A stretch of 64,000 nucleotides of DNA from Lachnoanaerobaculum orale (GCF_003862485.1 NZ_RRCM01000001.1:811812-875811), one strand, 5' to 3'; counted from the stretch's first letter, positions 25,521 through 35,971 are shown. A program made the numbers and translations. Notes: generated by a model from the letters alone, not told the origin.

Positions 25521-26521
25521 AAAATATAACAATTATATCATTTACCGCAAAGGGTGGAGATATAAATACAAAATTGATTGATATTTTAAGCGAAGCGAAT
25601 ATATCGTCGTATACGCTAAAAAAATATCTGTCAGATAACAGAATGAAGCCGCTTGAAGATCTTAAAGAGACTGTGAAGAAACATTTCAGTGATGATGCAA
25701 TCATTTTTGTAGGAGCGACAGGGATAGCGGTAAGGATTATAGCACCATATGTGAAGGATAAATTTTATGATCCTGCGGTACTTGTAATAGATGAACTCGG
25801 AAGGTATGTTATACCGCTGCTTTCAGGTCATGTGGGCGGAGCCAACGAGTTGGCGCAATATATAGGAGGGGCATTATTTGCCACTCCTATTATTACAACT
25901 GCGACAGATATAAACGGAGCCTTTGCGGTAGATGTATTTGCCAAAAAACACAATCTTTTTATATCATCAAGAAAACTTGCAAAGGATGTAAGTGCCGCAC
26001 TGCTTGATAAAAAATATGTCGACATTGACAGTGATATTGAAAAGTTTGATGTAAAAGAGCTTAAGAAAAAACTTAATCCTGAGAATAAATCTTGTGATAT
26101 AAAAGTGAGGATAAGTGACAGAATCTATGATGAGAGTGTCCTGACTTTAATACCTAAGGATTTGTACATAGGAGTTGGCTGTAAAAAAGATACTGATGCA
26201 AGTAAGCTTAGTGATTTTGTAAATGAAGTGTTTATAAAAGAAGACCTTGATATAAGAGCGGTGAAATCTATAGGAAGTATTGATATAAAAAAAGATGAAG
26301 AAGCTATAAAAAGTCTTGCAAGCAAACTTGATGTACCTTTTGTGACATTTACCAAAGACGAATTAAACTTGGTAAAAGGGGATTTTTGTGAGTCCGAGTT
26401 TGTAAAAAAGGTTGTCGGAGTCGGCAATGTATGTGAAAGATCCGTTTGTATACAATGCAAGAATCTTATAGTAAAAAAGACGGCAAAAGACGGAATGACT
26501 GTTGCAATAGGACGAGAATAA
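25517..26521 (+). CDS. cbiG: Cobalt-precorrin-5A hydrolase CbiG (lone copy)
   Basis: Opens the delta-lactone of cobalt-precorrin 5A and releases acetaldehyde in anaerobic cobalamin synthesis. The N-terminal domain shows FVGATGIAVRIIAP, then LSGHVGGANELA (near 112-123), and the C-terminal domain shows IGVGCKKDTDA and KKVVGVGNVCERS. The 334 residues cover N, middle and C domains. No other cobalamin genes are in the window. It is coupled to the CPBP protease by an ATGA overlap. Confidence 0.9.
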   Translation: MKNITIISFTAKGGDINTKLIDILSEANISSYTLKKYLSDNRMKPLEDLKETVKKHFSDDAIIFVGATGIAVRIIAPYVKDKFYDPAVLVIDELGRYVIPLLSGHVGGANELAQYIGGALFATPIITTATDINGAFAVDVFAKKHNLFISSRKLAKDVSAALLDKKYVDIDSDIEKFDVKELKKKLNPENKSCDIKVRISDRIYDESVLTLIPKDLYIGVGCKKDTDASKLSDFVNEVFIKEDLDIRAVKSIGSIDIKKDEEAIKSLASKLDVPFVTFTKDELNLVKGDFCESEFVKKVVGVGNVCERSVCIQCKNLIVKKTAKDGMTVAIGRE

Positions 26522-26522
26522 G

Positions 26523-26774
26523 ATGGTATATTTGATAGCGGATAAAGATCTTGAGGGTCAGGAAAAGATAAAATATTATAAATGTTTTTTGCAGGAATTA
26601 TATCATGACGATGTGGAATGTATCATTGAAGACAACAGAGTTATAACTCCGCTTGGACTTGAAGGTAAAGCCATGGAAGAAAAGGGAAAAGAGATAAGAA
26701 AAAAACTCCCGGATGCTAAAGCTGTTTATCTGTGCAGAGAGGGAGAAGTTATAGTTTTAAAAGACAGCTTATAG
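26523..26774 (+). CDS. Small hypothetical protein (83 aa)
   Basis: A highly charged soluble protein (MVYLIADKDLEGQEKIK at the start, VYLCREGEVIVLKDSL at the end), with predicted alternating helix and strand and no membrane segment. It begins one base after the cbiG stop and is probably coupled. I do not recognise the family. Confidence 0.6.
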   Translation: MVYLIADKDLEGQEKIKYYKCFLQELYHDDVECIIEDNRVITPLGLEGKAMEEKGKEIRKKLPDAKAVYLCREGEVIVLKDSL

Positions 26775-26812
26775 CTTTATTTTAAAATATAAGACGGATT
26801 TTGAATTTTGTC

Positions 26813-26841
26813 TTGCGTAGAACTTAATATTTGGTTATGAT
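26813..26841 (+). promoter_or_regulatory. Promoter of the plsX-acpP-rnc-smc-ftsY operon
   Basis: TTGCGT (26813-26818), a 17-bp spacer and TATGAT (26836-26841) lie about 30 bp before plsX. No FapR-type palindrome is evident. Confidence 0.55.
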
Positions 26842-26877
26842 ACAGAGGTGTTATAGAAAAAACATTTGAGGTGTATT

Positions 26878-27870
26878 ATGGTTACAGTCGCATTGGACGC
26901 AATGGGTGGAGATTATTCACCGGACGAAATAATAAAGGGGGCATTTGATGCCTTAAAAAAAGATAAGGATATTAAAATTATTTTAGTTGGTAAGAAGGAG
27001 GTTTTGGAGAAAAAAGTAAGTGACGAGTTTGCAGACAGATGTGAATGTGTCTATTCAAGCGAGGTAATAACCAATGAAGAAGCACCGGTAGCGGCCATCA
27101 GAGCAAAGAAGGATTCATCCATAGTGGTAGGCATGAATCTTGTAAAAGAGGGAAAAGCGGACGGCTTTGTAAGTGCGGGAAGTACCGGAGCCGTACTTGT
27201 AGGCGGACAACTTATAGTAGGCAGGATAAAAGGAGTTTTAAGGCCTGCGCTTGCACCGCTTATACCTACTGAAAAAGGTGTTTCTTTGTTGATTGACTGT
27301 GGTGCCAATGTGGATGCAAGGGCGGATAATCTGGTACAGTTTGCACAGATAGGCTCTTTGTATATGGAAAAGGTTATAGGTATCAAAAATCCGAGAGTAG
27401 GCCTTGTAAACATAGGTGCCGAGGAAGAAAAGGGAAATGCGCTTGTCAAGGAGACAATGCCTTTATTAAAGGAATGTAAGGATATAAACTTTATAGGCAG
27501 CATAGAGGCAAGAGAGATACCGAAAGGCGGAGCCGATGTAATAGTGTGTGAGGCCTTTGTAGGTAATGTAATAATAAAGCTCTATGAGGGAGTAGGTTCT
27601 ACACTTATCGGTAAGATAAAGGAAGCCCTGACAAAGAACATTTTCACAAAGATAGGTGCAATGATGATAAAGTCTTCACTGAAGGCTACATTGAAGTCCT
27701 TTGATGCAAGCGGATACGGCGGTGCTCCTTTACTCGGACTTAACGGACTTGTAGTCAAAGCACACGGCAATTCAAAGGCAAACGAGATTTGTAATTCGAT
27801 TTTACAATGTAAGAGCTTTAAAGAAGAAGCTTTGAGTGATATTATAAGAGAGAAAATGATTAAAGATTAG
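26878..27870 (+). CDS. plsX: Phosphate acyltransferase PlsX
   Basis: Makes acyl-phosphate from acyl-ACP for phosphatidic acid synthesis. The family N-terminus [12 protein letters not shown] starts right after the Met, followed by [12 protein letters not shown] (near 99-110) and ALAPLIPT (near 124-131). The 330 residues are full length. ATG 26878 has GAGGTG upstream; an in-frame TTG at 26866 overlaps it. It is followed after 13 bp by acpP. The usual upstream rpmF is missing here. Confidence 0.94.
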   Translation: MVTVALDAMGGDYSPDEIIKGAFDALKKDKDIKIILVGKKEVLEKKVSDEFADRCECVYSSEVITNEEAPVAAIRAKKDSSIVVGMNLVKEGKADGFVSAGSTGAVLVGGQLIVGRIKGVLRPALAPLIPTEKGVSLLIDCGANVDARADNLVQFAQIGSLYMEKVIGIKNPRVGLVNIGAEEEKGNALVKETMPLLKECKDINFIGSIEAREIPKGGADVIVCEAFVGNVIIKLYEGVGSTLIGKIKEALTKNIFTKIGAMMIKSSLKATLKSFDASGYGGAPLLGLNGLVVKAHGNSKANEICNSILQCKSFKEEALSDIIREKMIKD

Positions 27871-27883
27871 AATGGAGAAAAAA

Positions 27884-28120
27884 ATGGAATTTGAGAAGTT
27901 AAAAAAGATTATCGCCGAGGTTTTAAATATTGATGAGAATACAATTGAACTTAGTTCTTCTTTTGTAGATGATTTGGGAGCCGATTCTTTGGACTTGTTT
28001 GAGATAATTACAGGCATTGAGGAAGAGTTTGAACTTGAGATTCCTCAGGAAGTTGCAGAGAATATCCACACTGTAAACGATGCCGTTGAGGAGATAAAGA
28101 AGGCTACAGACGCCAGATAG
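27884..28120 (+). CDS. acpP: Acyl carrier protein
   Basis: A 78-residue acidic four-helix carrier. The phosphopantetheine Ser is residue 35 in [12 protein letters not shown] 27884 is preferred because GGAG lies 7 nt upstream; ATG 27872 has no ribosome site and adds only four Lys-rich residues. It carries acyl chains for fatty acid and phospholipid synthesis and is placed beside plsX. Confidence 0.95.
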   Translation: MEFEKLKKIIAEVLNIDENTIELSSSFVDDLGADSLDLFEIITGIEEEFELEIPQEVAENIHTVNDAVEEIKKATDAR

Positions 28121-28127
28121 TGTTTAC

Positions 28128-28168
28128 GAGGCTACTGTTTAAGATATCAGATAATGGTAGCCTCTTTA
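28128..28168 (+). terminator. Hairpin between acpP and rnc (attenuator-like terminator)
   Basis: A perfect 8-bp stem GAGGCTAC (28128-28135) and GTAGCCTC (28157-28164) is followed by TTTATA. The 21-nt loop and short T-tract suggest partial termination, giving more acpP mRNA than rnc-smc-ftsY mRNA. Confidence 0.55.
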
Positions 28169-28194
28169 TAAAATATAGATTGTTGAGGGTTGTT

Positions 28195-28881
28195 ATGAAT
28201 AATAATTTAAATGAGTTACAGAAATTATTAGGATATGAGTATAAGAATACAGAGCTTTTAAATCAGGCGCTTACACACAGTTCATATGCCAATGAGCATC
28301 AGCTTGGAAAAAACGGTTCCAATGAAAGATTGGAGTTTTTGGGAGATGCCGTTTTAGAGCTTGTAAGCAGTGAGTTTTTCTACGGAGTTTATCCTGACAA
28401 GCCTGAGGGAGAACTTACAAAGATAAGAGCAAGCTTTGTATGTGAGCCTGCACTTGTGGACTGTGCAAAGAATATAAGACTCAGTGAGTTTATAAAGCTT
28501 GGAAAAGGTGAGGAGCATACAGGCGGAAGATTCAGACCGAGTATAATCAGCGATACCTTTGAGGCGGTTATAGGAAGCATATATTTAGACGGTGGTTTTG
28601 CTAATGCAAAAGAGGTGATTTTAAAATTCATTTTGAATGGATATGAAAATAAAGTCTTCTTTTATGATAGCAAGACTATCTTACAGGAAGTGATACAATC
28701 ACAGGATTCAAGACCGGTAGAGTACGACCTTTTGTCGGAGGAAGGACCTGACCATTTGAAGAAGTTTATCGTAGCTGTGAAAATAAACGGTGAAAGAGTG
28801 GGCGTGGGAGAAGGCGTAAGCAAAAAGTCTGCCGAGCAGGCGGCGGCATATGAAGCATTGAAAAAATTAGGGAAAGTTTAG
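28195..28881 (+). CDS. rnc: Ribonuclease III
   Basis: A double-strand-specific endoribonuclease processing rRNA and mRNA. The catalytic signature NERLEFLGDAVLEL is at residues 42-55, the second acidic cluster DTFEAVIGSIYLDGG is near 122, and a C-terminal dsRBD includes KKSAEQAAAYEALKKLG. The product is 228 residues. ATG 28195 follows GAGGG; the frame extends upstream to 28120, but through the hairpin and without family-like sequence. It is directly upstream of smc. Confidence 0.95.
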   Translation: MNNNLNELQKLLGYEYKNTELLNQALTHSSYANEHQLGKNGSNERLEFLGDAVLELVSSEFFYGVYPDKPEGELTKIRASFVCEPALVDCAKNIRLSEFIKLGKGEEHTGGRFRPSIISDTFEAVIGSIYLDGGFANAKEVILKFILNGYENKVFFYDSKTILQEVIQSQDSRPVEYDLLSEEGPDHLKKFIVAVKINGERVGVGEGVSKKSAEQAAAYEALKKLGKV

Positions 28882-31800
28882 ATGTATTTAAAGCGTATTG
28901 AAATTCAGGGATTTAAGTCCTTTGCAAATAAGATCGTATTTGATTTTCACAACGGAATAACAGGTATCGTGGGACCTAACGGCTCGGGAAAAAGTAATGT
29001 ATCCGATGCGGTCAGATGGGTGCTGGGAGAGCAAAGTGCCAAGCAGCTTCGAGGCGGAAATATGCAGGATGTAATCTTTGCAGGTACCGAGCTTAGAAAG
29101 CCGCTCGGATTTGCCTATGTTGCAATCACCCTGGACAATTCTGACCACAAGCTGGATATTGACTTTAAAGAGGTGACCGTATCCAGAAGACTGTTCAGAT
29201 CTGGAGAGAGTGAATATCTGATAAACGGTTCAGCCTGCAGATTAAAAGATATCAGTGAGCTTTTCTTTGATACGGGTATCGGAAAAGACGGATACTCCAT
29301 AATAGGTCAGGGTCAGGTAGATAAGATACTAAACGGCAGACCTGAAGAAAGAAGAGAGCTTTTTGACGAAGCGGCAGGAATCACAAAGTTTAAAAGAAGA
29401 AAAGGTCTTGCGCTGAAAAAGCTTGAGTCAGAGAGAGAGAGCTTGGTCAGAGTAAACGATATATTGGCGGAGCTTGAAAAACAGGTCGGTCCTCTTGAAA
29501 AACAGGCCAAGGTCGCAAAAGAGTTTTTGAATCTGCGTGAAGAATTAAAGATTTTTGATGTTAACAGTTATATTATGGAGTATGACGGTATAACTCAGAA
29601 TCTTAATGAATATAAAAAGCGTGAAAAGCTCTTATCCGACGATTTGGCGGATGCAAGAAATTTACTTGAAAAGTCAAAAACCGACTATGAAGATATCACG
29701 GCGGAGTTAAAAAGGCTTGACGAAGAGCTTGACGACGTGAGAAATCTTATAGGAAATAACACGACAAGACTGCAAGAGATAAACTCACATATAGAGATTT
29801 TAAAAGAGCAGATAAACTCCGAGAATAAGAACAATGAAAACCTCTCATACAGAGGTGAAAATATAGACAGTGATATTGAAAAAAAGCAAAAAGAGCTGGA
29901 AACTTTAAAAGAAGAAAAGGCCTCATTGCAAAATCTTTTAAAAGAAGCGAACGAAAGGGAAAACGCTCTTTTAAGCGAACTTGAAGACATTGACAAAAAA
30001 ATAGATGAGCTTGCACAAAGACTTGATAACTTGAGGCTTTCATCCGAGGAGTTTAATTCACGAAATGCGGATTTGAGAGCGAAAAAAGAGAGATATAAGG
30101 GTATCCTGGAGCAGGTTCGCCTCAGAAAATCTCAGATGACTCAAAGACTTTTGGAGAGTAAGACAGGTCAAAATACAATCGAATTAAAGATTGATGAGGA
30201 AAATAAGAGCCTAAACTCGGTGAATGGATCACTTCACGGTGCCGAGAGTACTAAAGACGAGCTTGAGAGTAAAAAGGCTGCTATACACAGTGAGATAATC
30301 AGGTTTTCAAAAGTGGCATCCGAGCTTCAGATGAAGTATCAGAGTGAGTCGGCAAAGCTGACATCATTAAAGGATCTTGCGGAAAAATATGACGGCTACG
30401 GTATTGCAATAAAAAAAATTATGGAGACCAGAGATCGAATCGGCGGTATACATGGTGTTGTTGCGGATATAGTCAGAGCGTCAAAACAGTATGAGGTAGC
30501 TATAGAGACCGCTCTTGGAGGCAGGATACAAAATGTGGTTATCGACTCCGAAAATACCGCAAAGGTTTTGATTGATTATCTGAAGAAAAACAGATTTGGA
30601 AGGGCTACATTTTTGCCTCTTTCCGCTATGAGGAATAATACATTTTCAAATACCGAGTTTTTGAAAGAAAAGGGAGTAGTCGGAATAGCAAGTGAGCTGG
30701 TAGAGTACGATAGTGTATACAAAAACCTTATAGGCAGCCTGCTTGGACGAATTGTAGTTATTGACAATATAGATAATGCGATTGCCTTTGAAAAAAAGTT
30801 CAGATATGAATACAGAGTTGTAACCCTTGACGGTGATTCACTTAGTCCGGGCGGTTCCATAAGCGGTGGTGCTTTTAAAAACAGTACCAATCTTTTGAGT
30901 AAGAAAAGAGAGATAGAAGAGGCACAGGCAAGTGTATCCGTACTTTTGAAAAATTACAATGAGGCAAACGACAAGCTTGAATCCTTTAATTTACAAAGAA
31001 ATGATATAGAGATTAAGCTTGATGAGAACAGAAAAGTAATACAGGATTTAGTCATTGAGAAAAACAATATATCAAACAGAAGATCAGGGTTAATTGAAAA
31101 GCTTGAAGAACTTAAAGCCTCATCAGTTTCGGTACAGACAGATTTTGACAATATAGACAAAGAACTTTCGGAGATAGAAATTGAGACAAAAAGGCTTGAT
31201 GCCAAACTTTCAAATGTAGGTGAGGACTTCGGAAAGCTGGGAAGGGATATCTCGGATATAGAAAGTGATATCAAAGAACAGAGAAATAAAAGAGAGCTGC
31301 TGGTGGAAAAGCTGAATGCTTCAAAGCTTGAAAAAGCCAATATCTCACAAAGACTTGAGTTTATTGATGAGAATGTAAACAGAACCGGAGAGGATGTCAA
31401 AGCGCTGCTTGATGAAAAGTCGGGCTTAAAGACAAGAGCCGAGGATATTGTAAGAAATATCAATGAGAAAAATAAAATCATAGAAAATGAACATATCTCA
31501 AAAAACGAGTTGGCTAAAAAGATAGAAAAACTTAAGCAAAGAGAAGAAGAACTTATTTTGCTTAAAGAAGCGAAGTCAAAGTCACAGAATAAGATATTTG
31601 ACAACAGAGATGTTTACAGTGAAAGAGTTTCACTTCTTGACAGAGATATCTACAGACTGAAAGGCCAGATAGAAAAGTCTGAAGAGAGGATGTCCGAGAG
31701 AACCAATTATATGTGGAATGAATATGAACTTACATATAATTCGTCATTGGAGCTGAAAACCGATACGGATATGTCTTTAAATGATATCAGAGCAAATATA

Positions 31801-32439
31801 TCTTCACTGAAGTCAAAGATAAAGGCACTTGGAAATGTCAATATTAATGCTATTTCAGACTACAATGAGATTTCCGGAAGATATGAGCTTATGAAAAAGC
31901 AGCATACGGATATCCTGGAGGCTGAAGCTACTTTGATAAATATTATCGATGAGCTGGATGTGGCTATGAAAAAGCAGTTTGCCGAGAAGTTTGAAGAGAT
32001 TGCAAAAGAGTTCAATGAAGTGTTTAAAGAACTTTTCGGCGGAGGCAGCGGAAAGCTTGTACTTGAAGAAAGCTCCGATATGCTGGAGGCCGGTATAACA
32101 ATAATCTCACAGCCGCCGGGAAAGAAGCTTCAAAACATGATGCAGCTTTCAGGTGGAGAGAAGGCGCTTACAGCCATAGCACTTTTGTTTGCAATACAAA
32201 ATCTTAAGCCTTCACCTTTTGCATTGCTTGATGAGATAGAGGCGGCGCTTGATGATTCAAATGTAGACAGATTTGCAAAGTATTTACATAAGCTTACAGA
32301 CCATACACAGTTTATAGTAATTACTCACAGAAGAGGTACAATGGTATCTGCGGACAGACTTTACGGAATTACAATGCAGGAAAAAGGTGTTTCCGCACTT
32401 GTTTCAGTGAACCTGATAGAAAATGAATTGGATAATTAG
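28882..32439 (+). CDS. smc: Chromosome segregation protein SMC
   Basis: A condensin ATPase of 1185 residues. Walker A GPNGSGKS is at residues 31-38. Long coiled coils flank a hinge (near 520-640, including GIHGVVADIVRASKQYE). The C-terminal head has LSGGEKALTAIAL (near 1090) and Walker B FALLDEIEAALDDSN (near 1113). The start directly abuts the rnc stop. It acts with ScpA/ScpB, which are not in the window. Confidence 0.97.
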   Translation: MYLKRIEIQGFKSFANKIVFDFHNGITGIVGPNGSGKSNVSDAVRWVLGEQSAKQLRGGNMQDVIFAGTELRKPLGFAYVAITLDNSDHKLDIDFKEVTVSRRLFRSGESEYLINGSACRLKDISELFFDTGIGKDGYSIIGQGQVDKILNGRPEERRELFDEAAGITKFKRRKGLALKKLESERESLVRVNDILAELEKQVGPLEKQAKVAKEFLNLREELKIFDVNSYIMEYDGITQNLNEYKKREKLLSDDLADARNLLEKSKTDYEDITAELKRLDEELDDVRNLIGNNTTRLQEINSHIEILKEQINSENKNNENLSYRGENIDSDIEKKQKELETLKEEKASLQNLLKEANERENALLSELEDIDKKIDELAQRLDNLRLSSEEFNSRNADLRAKKERYKGILEQVRLRKSQMTQRLLESKTGQNTIELKIDEENKSLNSVNGSLHGAESTKDELESKKAAIHSEIIRFSKVASELQMKYQSESAKLTSLKDLAEKYDGYGIAIKKIMETRDRIGGIHGVVADIVRASKQYEVAIETALGGRIQNVVIDSENTAKVLIDYLKKNRFGRATFLPLSAMRNNTFSNTEFLKEKGVVGIASELVEYDSVYKNLIGSLLGRIVVIDNIDNAIAFEKKFRYEYRVVTLDGDSLSPGGSISGGAFKNSTNLLSKKREIEEAQASVSVLLKNYNEANDKLESFNLQRNDIEIKLDENRKVIQDLVIEKNNISNRRSGLIEKLEELKASSVSVQTDFDNIDKELSEIEIETKRLDAKLSNVGEDFGKLGRDISDIESDIKEQRNKRELLVEKLNASKLEKANISQRLEFIDENVNRTGEDVKALLDEKSGLKTRAEDIVRNINEKNKIIENEHISKNELAKKIEKLKQREEELILLKEAKSKSQNKIFDNRDVYSERVSLLDRDIYRLKGQIEKSEERMSERTNYMWNEYELTYNSSLELKTDTDMSLNDIRANISSLKSKIKALGNVNINAISDYNEISGRYELMKKQHTDILEAEATLINIIDELDVAMKKQFAEKFEEIAKEFNEVFKELFGGGSGKLVLEESSDMLEAGITIISQPPGKKLQNMMQLSGGEKALTAIALLFAIQNLKPSPFALLDEIEAALDDSNVDRFAKYLHKLTDHTQFIVITHRRGTMVSADRLYGITMQEKGVSALVSVNLIENELDN

Positions 32440-32447
32440 GAGAGATA

Positions 32448-33377
32448 ATGGAAGAAAAGAAAAAAGGATTTTTTTCAAGGCTTGTAGAAGGACTTACAAA
32501 AACGAGAAATGCCGTAGTCAGCGGAATAGAGAATGTATTCCTCGGATATGATGTAATAGATGAGGACTTTTATGAGGAGCTTGAAGAGACTCTTATTATG
32601 GGAGATATCGGAATCAGAGCTTCTACAGATATTATAGAAGAGCTTAGAAAGAGAGTAAAGGAAGAGCATCTTAACTCGCCTGCACAGTGTAGAGAGGTGC
32701 TTATTGACACAATAAAAAGAAAGATGGATTTGGGCGAGAACGCCTATGAGTTTGAAAACAGGAAGTCTGTAGTATTTGTCATAGGTGTAAACGGTGTAGG
32801 AAAGACCACATCTGTCGGAAAACTTGCAAGTCAGCTAAAAAACGAGGGTAAAAAGGTTTTGGTTGTGGCTGCTGACACATTCAGAGCGGCGGCTATTGAG
32901 CAGCTTGAAGAGTGGACTAAAAGAGCCGGAGTGGATATAATAGCACAGAACGAAGGTTCAGACCCGGGAGCTGTGGTATTTGACGCGTGCAAGGCGGCAA
33001 AAGCAAGAAATACAGATGTAATGATAGTGGACACCGCAGGAAGACTTCACAATAAGAAAAATCTTATGGAAGAGCTGAAAAAGATAAATAAAATAATTGA
33101 AAGAGAATATCCTGACGCTTACAGGGAGACCTTGGTGGTACTTGACGGTACTACCGGACAAAATGCACTTGAACAGGCAAGGGTATTTAACGAGGCGGCA
33201 AATATAACAGGTATTATACTGACAAAGCTTGACGGAAGTGCCAAGGGAGGTATTGCGGTGGCAATACAGGCGGAACTTTCCATTCCTGTCAAGTATATAG
33301 GGGTAGGTGAGAAAATAGACGATCTTCAAAAATTCAACTCAAAAGAATTTGTGGATGCACTTTTTAGTAATGAGTAA
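32448..33377 (+). CDS. ftsY: Signal recognition particle receptor FtsY
   Basis: An SRP-GTPase that docks SRP-ribosome complexes at the membrane. The N domain occupies residues 1-100; a long acidic A domain is absent, as in many Firmicutes. The G motifs are GVNGVGKTT (near 112), [20 protein letters not shown] and [10 protein letters not shown]. The product is 309 residues. The smc-ftsY adjacency is conserved. The 37-bp gap to ilvA shows no clear terminator. Confidence 0.96.
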   Translation: MEEKKKGFFSRLVEGLTKTRNAVVSGIENVFLGYDVIDEDFYEELEETLIMGDIGIRASTDIIEELRKRVKEEHLNSPAQCREVLIDTIKRKMDLGENAYEFENRKSVVFVIGVNGVGKTTSVGKLASQLKNEGKKVLVVAADTFRAAAIEQLEEWTKRAGVDIIAQNEGSDPGAVVFDACKAAKARNTDVMIVDTAGRLHNKKNLMEELKKINKIIEREYPDAYRETLVVLDGTTGQNALEQARVFNEAANITGIILTKLDGSAKGGIAVAIQAELSIPVKYIGVGEKIDDLQKFNSKEFVDALFSNE

Positions 33378-33414
33378 GACAAAGCTATCTAAAATAGAAT
33401 CGAGGCAATAAGTA

Positions 33415-34644
33415 ATGAAGGAATTTACATTGGAAAAATTTGAAGAGGCGAGCGAACTTGTACAAAAGGTGACATCGGAGACAAAACTTGTATTCAGTGA
33501 GTTTTTCTCGGAGCAGTCCGGAAATAAAGTATATTTCAAGCCTGAAAATATGCAGTATACGGGAGCATATAAGCTTAGAGGAGCATACTATAAGATTTCA
33601 ACACTTTCCGATGAAGAAAAGGCAAAGGGAATTGTAACGGCTTCGGCAGGAAACCACGCTCAGGGTGTGGCATACGCAGCTAAGCTTGCAGGTATAAAAG
33701 CTACAGTGTTTATGCCTACAACAACACCTCTTATAAAAATAAACAGAACCAAAAACTACGGTGCAACGGTAGAACTCTACGGCGATGTATTTGATGAAGC
33801 GGCTACAAAGGCTATGGAGTATGCAAAGGAGAGCGGTGCGACATTTGTTCATCCTTTCAATGACCTTACAGTGGCTACAGGACAGGGCAGTATCGCAATG
33901 GAGATAATCAAAGAACTCCCTACAGTAGATATAATACTTGTACCGATAGGAGGCGGCGGACTTTGTGCCGGTGTGGCGACACTTGCAAAGATGTTGAATC
34001 CGAATATCCATGTAATAGGAGTGGAGCCTGAGAATGCGGCCTGCATGAAAGAATCTATCAAAGAGGGACATATAGTTACATTGCCTTCAGCCAACACGAT
34101 TGCAGACGGTACCGCAGTAAAGACACCGGGAGATAAGCTGTTTAACTATGTAAAAGAAAATGTGGATGATATAATTACAATCAACGACAATGAGCTTATA
34201 GTATCATTCCTTGATATGGTGGAAAATCATAAGATGATAGTGGAAAACTCGGGGTTACTTACAGTTGCGGCACTAAAGCATTTGGATGTAAAGGGAAAAA
34301 AGATTGTTGCAATACTTAGCGGCGGAAATATGGATGTTATTACAATGGCATCACTTATACAGCACGGACTTATTGAAAGAGACAGGATATTTACGGTATC
34401 CGTACTTTTACCTGATAAGCCGGGTGAACTTGCAAAGGTGGCCGACTTACTGGCAAGCGAGAGAGGAAATGTTATAAAGCTTGAGCACAATCAGTTTATC
34501 AGTATCAACAGAAATGCCGCCGTGGAGCTTAGAATTACTATAGAAGCTTACGGAACGGAGCATAAGGAACAGATAGTCGAAAGACTAAATAAAGAGGGAT
34601 ATAGACCAAAACTTGTAAGAAGTAAAGGAACATATAATGCTTGA
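33415..34644 (+). CDS. ilvA: Threonine ammonia-lyase (threonine deaminase)
   Basis: A PLP enzyme converting threonine to 2-oxobutanoate. TGAYKLRGAYYK (near 44-55) holds the PLP Lys, with Tyr where Phe is usual. The phosphate-binding loop is IGGGGLCAG (near 180) and LSGGNMD is near 304. The C-terminal ACT-like domain (SVLLPDKPGELAKVADLLAS) suggests allosteric control. The 409 residues fit the single-ACT form. Biosynthetic versus catabolic role cannot be separated from the sequence. Confidence 0.93.
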   Translation: MKEFTLEKFEEASELVQKVTSETKLVFSEFFSEQSGNKVYFKPENMQYTGAYKLRGAYYKISTLSDEEKAKGIVTASAGNHAQGVAYAAKLAGIKATVFMPTTTPLIKINRTKNYGATVELYGDVFDEAATKAMEYAKESGATFVHPFNDLTVATGQGSIAMEIIKELPTVDIILVPIGGGGLCAGVATLAKMLNPNIHVIGVEPENAACMKESIKEGHIVTLPSANTIADGTAVKTPGDKLFNYVKENVDDIITINDNELIVSFLDMVENHKMIVENSGLLTVAALKHLDVKGKKIVAILSGGNMDVITMASLIQHGLIERDRIFTVSVLLPDKPGELAKVADLLASERGNVIKLEHNQFISINRNAAVELRITIEAYGTEHKEQIVERLNKEGYRPKLVRSKGTYNA

Positions 34645-35962
34645 TGAAAAAGTGAATATAGATATTAACGAGTTTTTAAAAACATTAAATTTTAAAACTA
34701 ATATAATATATTTTATAAAATGGGGGATATTTTCAGTCATAATAGGAGTGGTTGTAGGATTTGCCGGAGCCAGCTTCGGACATGCGATAAGCTTTGCCAC
34801 GGATTTTTGGCAAAGCCACCGCTACACACTCTATCTTTTACCGATATTCGGACTTATAATTTCAGCCTTGTATCACTTTATACATGCGGACAATCCGAGA
34901 GGAACCAACTGGGTAATAGATTCGATATCTTCAGGTGAGACCATTCCTTTAAAAATGGCACCTACAATATATTTATCTTCATTTTTGACACACCTTGGAG
35001 CGGGCAGTGCCGGAAGAGAGGGTGCGGCACTACAGATAGGCGGAAGCCTCGGAAACTTTATAGGAAGGAAGTTAAAGCTTGGACAGACTTCATTTTCAGA
35101 TAAGGCGGATATAAATATTGCAATAATGTGCGGAATGGCATCCTGCTTTTCAGCGCTTTTCGGAACGCCGATATCGGCGTCCATATTCAGTATGGAAATA
35201 TTCAGTGTAGGCGTTATGTATCATGCGGCACTTATACCGTGCCTGCTGTCGTCATATATTGCAGTATATGTGGCAAAACTTATGAATACACCTGTGGAGA
35301 AGTTCATAATACAAAGAGCGCCTGATTGGAACTTCAGACTTGTAGGGTTTATGATACTGCTTGCGGCACTTACAGCCATTGTTGCAATATTATTTTCAGT
35401 GGCAATGCATGAAAGTGCAAATATTTACAAAAGATTTTTTAAAAATCCGTATATAAGGATTGTAGTTGCGGCAGTTTTATTTATAATATTAACTATACTC
35501 TCAGGAAGCAGAGACTACAACGGCGGAGGATTTTGGCTTATAGAAAGAAGCATGAGCGGAAATGTAAGGTATGAGGCATTTCTTATGAAAATTCTTTTTA
35601 CTGCGGTGGCAATGGGAGGAGGCTTCAAAGGAGGAGAGATAGTACCTACATTTGTTATAGGTGCGACCTTCGGAGGAGCATTTGCAAAATTTTTCGGACT
35701 TCCGTATGAACTGTGTACCGCATGCGGTATGATTGCCTGCTTTGTAGGAGTTACCAACTGCCCTATAGCATCCATTTTTATGGGTCTTGAATTTTGTGGT
35801 AGCCTTGGCATAAACTATTATGCTATAGTAGTAGGAGTAAGTTTTGTATTGTCAGGTTATTATGGACTTTACAGTTCACAAAAGTTTGCGTATTCAAAAA
35901 CTGAAGCAAGATATGTAGGCTCGGATGCGGTGAGCATTAGAAAGAAAAGACAAAATAGTTAG
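34637..35962 (+). CDS. ClC-family chloride channel/antiporter
   Basis: A 441-residue membrane protein with about ten helices. The ClC selectivity-filter motifs are GSAGREGAALQIGG (near 115-128, with the gating Glu; Ala replaces the usual Pro), FGTPISASIFSMEIF (near 176) and GGGFKGGEIVPTFVIGATFG (near 324). It probably exchanges chloride or fluoride for protons. It overlaps ilvA by 8 bp, with AAAGGA just before the ATG. Confidence 0.93.
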   Translation: MLDEKVNIDINEFLKTLNFKTNIIYFIKWGIFSVIIGVVVGFAGASFGHAISFATDFWQSHRYTLYLLPIFGLIISALYHFIHADNPRGTNWVIDSISSGETIPLKMAPTIYLSSFLTHLGAGSAGREGAALQIGGSLGNFIGRKLKLGQTSFSDKADINIAIMCGMASCFSALFGTPISASIFSMEIFSVGVMYHAALIPCLLSSYIAVYVAKLMNTPVEKFIIQRAPDWNFRLVGFMILLAALTAIVAILFSVAMHESANIYKRFFKNPYIRIVVAAVLFIILTILSGSRDYNGGGFWLIERSMSGNVRYEAFLMKILFTAVAMGGGFKGGEIVPTFVIGATFGGAFAKFFGLPYELCTACGMIACFVGVTNCPIASIFMGLEFCGSLGINYYAIVVGVSFVLSGYYGLYSSQKFAYSKTEARYVGSDAVSIRKKRQNS

Positions 35963-35971
35963 GAGGATTTT

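Noticed and set aside
25490-25530. Cobalamin riboswitch before cbiG
   Set aside because: The genes overlap by ATGA, so there is no room for one.
30954-31604. 216-codon minus-strand frame opposite smc
   Set aside because: A Ser/Phe/Leu-rich antisense shadow of the coiled-coil codons, with no support for expression.
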